Translations under genes and position numbers: made by a program
Shown here: one piece after another, positions 52,070-61,290 of the stretch
Layout of the letters: every line of letters starts with the position of its first letter
Position numbering within the stretch: position 1 is the stretch's first letter
The notes under the pieces: generated by a model
The model's database searches: none
What the model was told of the DNA's origin: nothing
Seen by the model: only the letters and a program-made list of their open reading frames with translations
Assembly: GCF_021018805.1 (NCBI RefSeq)
Contig: NC_086247.1
Coordinates: 149,819,285-149,883,284, forward strand
DNA length: 64,000 nucleotides
Direction of reading: 5' to 3'
From: Prinia subflava
Lineage: Eukaryota > Chordata > Aves > Passeriformes > Cisticolidae

Positions 52070-52679
52070 TGTCTTGGGTTGAGAAATGTAACCAAAACTG
52101 TGTATTCTATTTTCATCTGTTGAAGTTGGTTGGGAGATATTGTTCTTTATCTCTTGTAACTCTAGGGTGGAAAGAGGGCAGATGCCTTCTGTTAATGGAC
52201 ACCTGATAACACCAGATAAGGCAGGGCCTCCTTATCTCTTCCTGCACCCATCCTCCTCCGAGGGACATCCCCTGTGAATGGGCCATTGAAGGCTCTCACA
52301 GGACTGATAACATCACCTCATCCCATTGGGAGATGCTGCACCCAGCGGGAGGAGCCAAAGCCTTTCCATGGGATAAAACAGCAATCCCAAACACCAAGGG
52401 AGCTGTTCCCACTGGATTCCCAGAGGATGACTGGAGCCTTTCTTGAGGATCATCTCTACTCCAACAGAGCCACATCTGTCACTCTGGGAGGACTCACTGC
52501 GGGCTGCTTCCAACACCCTGACCAACAGGGTGTCAGGTTTGCATTCTGACTCTATCAGTGGTCCTTTGTACTGTTGCATTCATCTTATTTTGTTTTTACC
52601 TTTCTTGTTGTTTCTTCTCTCTCTATTAAATTGTATTTCTGACTTGGAATCTCACTGGTTTTGCTTTCAAACCAGTACA
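52070..52679 (+). mobile_element. Solo LTR of an endogenous retrovirus, with 5-bp target duplication GGCTC
   Basis: The element begins TGTCTTGGG and ends CCAGTACA, the TG...CA termini of a retroviral LTR. It is 610 bp and is flanked on both sides by the same five bases, GGCTC (52065-52069 and 52680-52684). A 5-bp duplication is usual for avian class III (ERVL-type) elements and occurs in some others. A run with CTCTATTAAATTG near 52620 may be the polyadenylation region. No gag, pol or env sequence adjoins it, so it is a solo LTR left by recombination between two LTRs. It shares a core with the opposite-strand element at 54512-55169. Confidence 0.88.
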
Positions 52680-52684
52680 GGCTC

Positions 52685-54506
52685 CATCAGCAGCTGCTCT
52701 TCCCGGGGCTGGAAAGGGCAGAGGGTTGTTTCTAAGGAGGTTTTGCCTTGCTGGAGGTTTCCCTGGTGTGAGCAGGGCCCTGCACTCTCCCTGCAGGCAG
52801 GGCTGCCCGGAGCTCCCCAGCTCCTTCAGCACCTGGGGGTGGGCACCCAACAGGTTTGGGGGTAAAACAGGGAGATTGTGGATGGATCACTGCCGTGCCC
52901 CACTTGAGGCTGGAGGATCCCTGCAGGAAGACAGGGCCCTGGCACAGCCTCCAGCCTCACTCCTGGAGAAGGTTTGTTCTCCACATCTTCCAGGGCACTG
53001 CACGGCACCCGCTGGGCTCTGACCTCCTTCCTCCCTCCCACTGAGCAGCAAGGCTGGGATGTTTGGAAGGCTCCTTCCCGAGGGCCCAGGATGTGATTCA
53101 GCCCATCCCAAAGCAGGGCAGATGATTCACATCCTCCAAGCACCTGTATCTCCTCATCAGCTCCAACGGGAGCCTGGGATGGAAGCTGACCTGACCTTTG
53201 GCTGCTGGGTCAGGCCCTTCCTACTCTGGAAAAGTGAGCAGCACCCTGGCCTTGCAGGAACTGAGACTACTGGGAGAGAGGGTCATCTGGCAAGGTGCAG
53301 CATGTGCTGGAAAACCACCAGTTCTGCTGGATTTGGGGCTGCTCCGTGCCTTGACTGCCTCATCCATTAATCCATGCAGCCTGACAGGACATACCCTGTT
53401 TAAATCTGCTACCCAGCTTTCATTTTTCATGTTTCTTATGCTGCATTTTTTTTCCCTGAGAAATTATTTAGGCAGATGGCTGAGCTTGATATTAATACAC
53501 TTATTTCAACATTTGCATAGAGCATCTGTTAGGGGAAAAAAACCCTAAGATTTGCAGGTTTAAAAAAAATATTTTTTTTCATCTTCAACTTGAATTCCAA
53601 GAATCTCAGAAGACAACCACCCCTTCTAAGAATGCTGACAATTTTCATTTATTATGCCAGTAAGATGGCCCTCCACTGAAATGTCAGTCACTAGCAGATG
53701 ATTTGGAAGGGGAAAGGGAAATGAATGTGTGTGTTACAGAACTGATCAAGTCTAGACAAAAAATAAAAAAAAAAGAAAAAAAAGGGAAACTTTGAAAAGC
53801 AAGATCCTCAAAGGGTGGCCTAGACGAAGCTGCTGAGAAATTACATTTTTTTTTAGAGAAGATCTGACAGTTTGTCTAAATCCCACATACCTCTTTCTTC
53901 CCTGGTAAAATAACCTCCTACAATAATTTTAGATTATTAATTTTTGGGCTAGCCACAATAAAAATAAAACCTCATTATGTGGTTCATCACTACATGTGAA
54001 GAAGGAGCCATTCCCTTCTGTCCAAACCCTCTAGCTCACCAAACCCCCAGTGCCAAGGCTCTACTTCCACCCAAAGGACAGTTCTCGTGATGAGTTATTT
54101 TATTTCTCCCTTTTATGACATATGGAGCAAAGTCAAATAGTAAATATCTTTCTGATGTTTTCAGCTGGCCTCCACAGCACGAGGTCTGTCCTGATGAGCT
54201 TTAATAACAATGTCTGCCCATCCCTGAGAGCTGCAGGTCAGACTCAGCTCTCAACCCAGACGTGCATTTGTGTAATTGCCTCTGCAAAAGGCTTTCTCTC
54301 TGCTTTAATGCCACACGGGTTTAAGAAGGTGGCTGTTTGTGCCTTCAGTTTTTAATCTGTATTCCTTGTTATTCCCACTCAAGCAGCACGGAGGGTGCAG
54401 CCAGGCAGCCAAGCCCCACTTTTTCACTTGAGCTGGAGATTGATCTCAGCAGGTCTCAGCTGAAGTGGAGTCACCCAACCTACAGCCACGTCGATTCTGG
54501 GCAGTA
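52685..54506. other. Spacer between the two inverted solo LTRs
   Basis: About 1.8 kb of non-retroviral sequence. The left half is GC-rich and the right half (from about 53400) is AT-rich with several A/T homopolymers around 53560 and 53760-53790. No internal retroviral region is visible, so the flanking LTRs are not the two ends of one provirus. Their opposite orientation also rules that out. Confidence 0.75.
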
Positions 54507-54511
54507 CCTTT

Positions 54512-55169
54512 TGTCTTGGTTTGGAAAGACAGGTATCTGTCAGGGAAAACTGAAGTTTCCCTGGAAAGGAGAATGTAAAAAAAACCCTCCCTCCAAATTA
54601 TTACAATTTTGCAATTAGGACCTTTCAGGCAAAAATATGGGAATAGGAATAACAGTTCTTTACTAGGAATATTAAAAAAAAAAGAAAAATATAAATGCAG
54701 TAGTACAAAAAACCCAACCAAGCAAACAAACAAAAGTCCTAGAAAACCCTGACAGAGTCAGACATATGACCTGACACCCGGTTGTCAGGGTGTCGGAAGT
54801 CCAGATAAGTCTTCCTGGAGTAACAGATGTTGTTCTGTGGAGTAGAGATGATCCTGTAGAACAAAGGGTCCAGTGCTGGCGAGATGGGTCTGGTCTTCTT
54901 CTGAGAATTCAGTGGAAACCCAGCTGAATTGGTGTTTGGGATTGCTGTTTTATCCCATGGAAAGGCTTTGGCTCCTCCTGCTAGGTGGAGCATCTCCCAA
55001 TGGGATGAGGTGATGTTATCAGTCCTGTGAGAGCCTTCAATGGCCCATTCACAGGGGATGTCCCTCGGAGGAGGATGGGTGCAGGAGGAGAGAAGAACAA
55101 TATCTCCCAACAGGTTTCAAAAGATGAAAATAGAACACACATTTTTGGTTACATTTTCCAACCAAGACG
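54512..55169 (-). mobile_element. Solo LTR of a related endogenous retrovirus, opposite orientation, with 5-bp target duplication CCTTT
   Basis: On the minus strand it starts CGTCTTGGTTGG (the first T of TG changed to C) and ends CCAAACCAAGACA. It spans 658 bp between identical CCTTT flanks (54507-54511 and 55170-55174). From 55169 inward it follows the 52070 LTR closely: 'aatgtaacc', 'ttctattttcatct', then a 157-bp near-identical core. It differs in the 3' third and lacks a segment of about 95 bp that the plus-strand copy has. No internal retroviral genes are present. Confidence 0.87.
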
Positions 55170-56232
55170 CCTTTGATTTGGAGTCACTCTGGATTTGGAT
55201 TTTTCATGTTGCAAGGGCAGGGACAGCTTTTGATCTGCACCCCTGACAGGTTTCTCTTTGTTCGATACATCCCCGTACCCAGCGTCACTCCGGTCTGGGG
55301 TATTACAGCGAGAGACACTGCTATAAATCACAGCATATACATGCCTTAATTATTTTGTCAAAATGATTTATAAGCTCTAACTTACTGGAAAGTACCAGGC
55401 TGTACCCATGGACCAGCCTTTTCTCTTCCTTACCTGTGTTAACTCTGCTCAGCACCTCTCCCTCCCACATCCCTGCTCAGGGGATGGTGCTTCCCTGAGC
55501 TTGGCAGCTCCCTACCTTGGAAACAACTGAGGGAATGGACCTGGCTCTGCAGAGATATTTTCCAGCTCGAGCCAACGTGCCACACACAGCCCCTGCCGTC
55601 CCCCCCTCCACATTCCCACCCCGGGGTCACTCAGTTTATCCCATAACAAACTTTTCTGGCAGGGTGTCAGCTCAGCCAGAGTAATAAAGATTTACAGCCA
55701 CGGCTGAGGCGATGCCAAAAATACCTGGCATAGCAGGCTGCATCCCAGAGCACAGGTAAGGGGGCTGTGATTTACCTCCTTTGCAGTGAGGGAGGGGAGA
55801 GCTGAAGGGGTGCTGCTTTTCGAACAATTTCCCAGTGTTTTTTGCTTTTTAATGACCTGCTTAACCCATGGCTGAAGGGTGTAATTTATGGCTCCGAAAT
55901 ACAACCAGGGGGTTCACGGCCTTCATGCTTTGGCTCCCTCTGCTTTATCACCCGCTTCATTCCTCACAGTTTTGTATGACAGCACAAGGGCTGAGTGCCA
56001 TGAATGGTATGCAGATAAAAGCTGGGGGGAAAGGCTTTCCCTCAAAGTAAAAACGAGGGGGGGATAGAGGGGAATGTGCTGGGGGAGGCTCTGGAGAAGC
56101 TGTCAGATGCCTCTGGAGCAGGCACTGGGAGATATGCAGAGTGGTGATGGAAACCAAGGGCTGGATGCAGCCCCCCGGACACTGAGGGGAGGAAAATCCC
56201 TTTGGCACTGGGATGGAGGGGGCAGAGGCAGT

Positions 56233-56288
56233 GGGGAATCCCATTTTCCAGCCTCTTCATGGGGAATCCCATTTCCCAACCTCTCTGT
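56233..56288 (+). repeat. 28-bp tandem duplication, two copies
   Basis: 'ggggaatcccatttt' at 56233 recurs as 'ggggaatcccatttc' at 56261, each followed by 'cca' and a CT-rich end. A separate 12-bp doublet of 'gggtttgctctg' lies at about 56298-56321. Confidence 0.85.
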
Positions 56289-59200
56289 GCAGCCGCAGGG
56301 TTTGCTCTGGGTTTGCTCTGGCCTCACCTGCTCCAGCCTCTGCAAAATGAAGAGACCCTGCAGGAAAGCTGAATCCTGTGCAGGGAAAGGTGGGGAGGCA
56401 TCCCTAAGCCTTCTTTCATGGAAGCAGTGTGGAGGGTCAGAGTGAAGATGAGTCCCTTTCCATCGTCTTTTGGTGGGGGAGCTTCTCCCTGCTGAACTTC
56501 CTCCCCTGCAATTCCTGTATTTAGATGAGAGGTAACCTGAAGGATTATTGACATGACAGAGGACTTGTTTCCTCCTGGGATTTCCAGTCAGGAGCAGAGC
56601 AACAAAGCCTTGGGACCGGTTCTCTCCCTGCAGACGGACCCAGAGGAGGCTCCTGCTCCTCGTCAGCTTCCCAACCTGCTGGGATCCAGGTTTGCCAGCA
56701 GCAGTGGGGCCAGAGCTGAGCCACAGCTCTCTGCTCTGAGCTGAAGGATAAGGTTATTTCTGCATTTCTCACTCCAGCCCCACTGCAGACACGATTTCAC
56801 ACCACTGGAAAAGGTTGAGTGGTGGATTCTCTTTAAACCCATGGCAAACCCTTGAGGAAGGTCGAGGCCAGGCTGTGGAGAGTCATCCATGCCCAGTCCT
56901 CTCCCTGGTCTCCATATATCCACTCAGAAAATAAAATCACACCACTTTGCTTCCCTCATGCCTTTTGTGGGAGTCCATACCCAGAAATGTGCTCCCTTGC
57001 TCTGTCCATTTCCATAATTAAAGCAATAAGCAGTGGATATGATTTAAATCAAGCCTGAACACTTGAAAAGCCACCTGTGGTGTTAAAAGCAAGTCAAAAA
57101 GTGTGTTAATAGAAGCATTAACATTTCAGCCATGCACAGACAGTGTTAATTACGACATTCCCCATCAAGCAGGGCGTTTCAGTGTCCTTCAATGAGCAGG
57201 CAGTGGTGATGGGTTGGGTCTGAGTGCTTGGCTCAGCAGCAGCACAGGTCAGGAGGGGAACAGTGCCAAGCTGGGCAGGCAGAAAGCGTGGGAGGGGTGG
57301 TCTGATTTGCCAGTTAGACCCCCTAAATAGAGTATCCCACCCTGGGTCCTAGAGCCTCTGGCTACCTGCAGGATAAATGGGATTTAAACATATCTTTGTC
57401 ACATTGAAATCATCCCAGGACAAGACAGTGGACTGAAGCATCCTTTAGGGTATCAGTACCACCACCCCAGGGAGACATTCCTGCAGGCTGTTTGCAGCCT
57501 TTGCCATCTCTCCCTCAGGTTGTCTGTCCTGCTGTAGGGCTCCAGTGATCTCCTCTGGCATGACCGTGCAGCTGGTCCTTCACTCATGAGGTCGAGTCCA
57601 AGTTCTTAATTCCATTTACATCCTCTCTGCCAGGCAGGGATCATTAAAAGTCTGTGAAAGGGTATTCCAGCAGCAAAACGAGCCCTCTGCCATCAGTCAG
57701 TGCTGTCCCAGGGCTGGTGCTTTGGGAGACTTGAGAACAAGTTGGACCCATCCTGGCTCCAGAAGAAGTGCAGGTGTGTGAGGATGTGCTGTGCCCAGCT
57801 GTCCCCTGGGCTGTTGCAAACACCTTTACCCATTTACAGCCTTCCTTTGTCCAAGGACTGGAGAGCTCAGTCCGTGAGCAGCTTGACATTGATACTGCTC
57901 AAAGTGGAAAGCTGAGGAAAATAAAAACCAAGAGAGGCTGACATTCACCAGTGCCAAAATGTTAAAACCAAATAAATTTGTCCTGAGTTTACTGTTTGGA
58001 AAAGCACTTTAAAATGCTTTGCTTTTCCAGACTGTTATGATGTGCCTGCTCACATGTGCACAGGGACAGGCTCCAAGGAGAAACAATAACACCAGGATCT
58101 TCTCAGAAAAACCCTCAATTAACAGGATGCTTGGCACATGCTTAAGATTAGGCATGTGCTTAAATCCATCCCCCCAAAGCACAACCCTCAAACATGGTGG
58201 GGAATCCATCCTGGAGCCAGCCAGTCACTGATTCTCCAGAGCCATCAGCTGGGACTTGAAACATGTCCTCAAGTGCTCTTCGAGGCAGGGGCCAAAGTCC
58301 CACTGAGTCAGCTGAGTCTGTCTCTCCATTTTTAATTAAATTCCATTTTTGCAGTAGGGAAAAATATGCTCACAAGCAGTTGATTAGAGCTTTTTCAGGT
58401 CTTTTGATCAGCATGGGACAGAGGAGATGCTCAGTCTGTCATTAGACATCCTCTGATGGCTTCTAGAAGTCATATATCTGTTTAAAAATGTGCTATATTA
58501 GATTTCTTGCTCTTCCATGCTTGCTGCTTCATGATTTCACCTTCTCCAAGTAAACTCTCAGAGTGTGTGGAGGACAGAGCAGCATTTCTGCTTGCTCTGT
58601 CCCACAAAGCCTGTGTTCTACACAGCATAGATCCTGTTTCTGAAGAGTTTTAGGGAAGTGGCATCCTCACCCTCATTATACACACACAAAATGGGTGAAG
58701 AATAGTCCAAGGGCATATAAAAGTTGGCAGCACAGCTGGAAATTGGCATGCTTTGACAGCAAAGCCCACTGCTTGCTCCTCCCTCATAAGACTCTGGTGT
58801 CTGCCTGTCTCCATCCCTCCCCTTCATTCAGCCCCTTAAATTACTGATTTTTCTGACAGGGAAGGCCTTGTAGGATGTGGAGAGCCTGGTACTCTGTTTC
58901 TTTGGTATTGCTTTACCATGACTGATTAAAGCCCTTGAAAAGCCCTTCCCTGCCACTCACCACAGAGGCAAACCTGCTGTTTCCATCCTGGCTGCTTTGC
59001 CTGTGCTCAAACTCTCCAGGCATCTCCTCACTCTAGTGAGTACATCCACCCAGACTTCATTTTTTACACCAAGACAGATTGAAAAAACTCCAGTTTCTTG
59101 ACTGCTGTCCCCTTGGCCTTCCACTAAATATTCTTCATCTTAGGGTACACTCTTGAAAAGCATACAGATTCAAGTGCTGCCTCTCAGGGCTGCCATTTAG

Positions 59201-59497
59201 CTGAGATCTCGGTGTTATTATTCATCTCTCCCCAGAAGCCAGTCCCGCTCACCAGCATGGCTGGATTCCCCTGTTACACATAATGCCTGCCTTTTCCCTG
59301 GATGGAGGTGTTATTTATGGCCTCTTGCCTGGCTGCAGTGAGGATAAAACCACCCCAGCAGTTCCCAGGCTGCTCTGAGGGGTGCAGTGGCCTCATTCCT
59401 CGGGGCTCCGGTGTGAGCTGTGGCTGCCGGCGAACACCGACGGCAGAGGTGAGCTGTGAGCACAAACCATGCCAGGGTCACCAGCTCTTCCCTGAGA

Positions 59498-59535
59498 CTT
59501 TCCCAGACTCACCAGGCTTTCCCAGACTCACCAGG
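59498..59535 (+). repeat. Perfect 19-bp tandem duplication
   Basis: The unit 'ctttcccagactcaccagg' occurs twice with no gap and no mismatch. Confidence 0.9.
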
Positions 59536-61124
59536 AGACCATGAATCACCTCTCACCCTGAGGGTGAGGCTGGTGGTGGTGATGGGATAGGCAGCAGGAC
59601 CAGAGGGAATTTCTGCCACGGCCGCTGACCACAAAGAGGGTGAGCGCTCACTCCTCTTCAGCAGTGCTTTGAATTTCACTGGTGTCAGCAATAAATTCAC
59701 TCAGTCCAGCTCAATTAATACATTTCTGGGACCCCTGAATGCCTGCAACAGAGTGTGCAAGATGTGTGGACCAAGCATCATGATCAGAAGTTGATCCCAC
59801 CTCCCTTTGTCTCCTGCTTGGTCCAGTTGTCTCCTTGGTACTTCCACCTACAGCAGGGGAAACACCAGCCAAGCTGCAGGCTGTGACTCCCCAGGGACTC
59901 AGCTCCACGGGGCAGGGACCTTTCATTGCAGGAGCAGCCAGAGCAACAACCCCTGTCCAATTTAAGCATCCTCCCCAAACCTCATGAGAAGCCAATTCAC
60001 AGGCCTCTTGCTGCCCTGCTACTCCCAGAAGCCTTGAAGCACTCCAAAATTGTAAGTCAGGCTTTACAGCATCTTGAGATTAACTGAGGAAACAGCATCT
60101 CCATCAAATTTTATTTCTGAAAAACAAGATACGTGGGGCACTTTGCCTGGCTGCACTGTGCAGGGCTGGGCTGTGTGGTGCAGTGGTGCTTTTTGCTTTT
60201 CCAGTGTTCCTTTCAGGGATGAGAGACTCATAAAATCACCTTAAAAACCAAAACGATGTGTCACACACAGTTTTCAGCTTCAGGATCCATGGTCTTATTT
60301 AAATTAAAAAAAAAAAAAACAAACAGATTGGGGGAGCTGGGAAACATGACTGGGGAAGCTGGAAAAGCAGACTCCAAATTGTACACAGGCTTGTTATCAA
60401 ACATCACCACCCCTAAAACAGACCAAGAGAAGGAAAACCCAGGGAGAGTTAAATCCCTTTGCAGAGCTGAGAAATCCAAGGCTGCAGAGCCTGTTGTTCC
60501 CCTAGCACATCAATTTGGGATGAATACTTGGGGACAGAGTCATTTTCCTGAGCAGGACGTCAGCTGCTTAATGCTTGTTAGTGCTAATGAAAATCATACA
60601 GCCCGAGCTGTGCTCCAGCCAGGAATTCCTCCAAGTGCTGCCATCTTCACTGTCATCTCGGGGAAGCTGCAGGAGCAGAGCCCGAAATATTGAACTTTAA
60701 ATCAGTGCCAGCTTTAAACAAAGCAAAGCCATTGCAGAGGATGCAGAGAGGTTTATTGGGTTGCCCTTGAGTTTTATCCAGCTGCATAAGGCAGGCCACA
60801 TTCAGCTGCCTGTGTAATGGTCCTAATAAAAATAAAAGTGCAGAATTCTCCATCAGGTTCCTAAGAAAACTCTTAGGAGGGGGTGGTTGCAGGGGGAGAG
60901 TTCTCATCCTGCCACACACCCCTGGGGCTCTTGTCCCACCAGCCCCTACAGGGATGATGACACCCCAGCCCTGTGCTGGTCTCTGCAGGGGACAGCAAAG
61001 CTGGTGGAATCTCCCCCTTAAAATCATGACTCAAACCTTTGCCCTTTCTTATCTGCCTCGGGCAAGAAGCCAGGTTAAGGATTTGTTGGTCAGGAGTGTC
61101 CAGAGCACAGAGATCACACATTTC

Positions 61125-61290
61125 CTCTGTGATCTCAGCCAGTCTATTCACCTCTCGGCCTTAGCTTCCTTACTTTTAAAGTGTAGGCAGTAACAGCCTC
61201 TTAGAGGAAGGAAGTGTGAGGATTTGTATGTTAATATTTGTAAGACACTCGAGGGATAAGTTGAGGAGCTCCATAAAAATGTCTAGCAGT
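61125..61290 (+). mobile_element. MIR-like SINE relic with 3' end
   Basis: Reads 'ctgtgatctcagccagtcta', 'ttcacctctcggccttagct', 'taaagtgtaggcagtaacag', 'gtgtgaggatttgtatgtta' and 'gctccataaaaatgtctagc'. This follows the MIR-family order (tgtgaccttgggcaag, then cctctgtgcctcag, then a gtgaggatt block, then a 'cataaa' tail) over roughly 165 bp. Confidence 0.7.

Noticed and set aside
54739..55110. 123-codon minus-strand frame
   Set aside because: It lies entirely inside the minus-strand solo LTR and does not encode a retroviral protein.
52070..55169. The two LTRs as the ends of one provirus
   Set aside because: They face opposite ways, have different target duplications, and the spacer has no retroviral gene remnants.
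58841..58855. Minus-strand reading Q-K-N-Q-stop, like the end of ITGA9
   Set aside because: The preceding codons do not give the expected D-W-V or any tail sequence, and no good acceptor lies at the right place. Four residues can match by chance.
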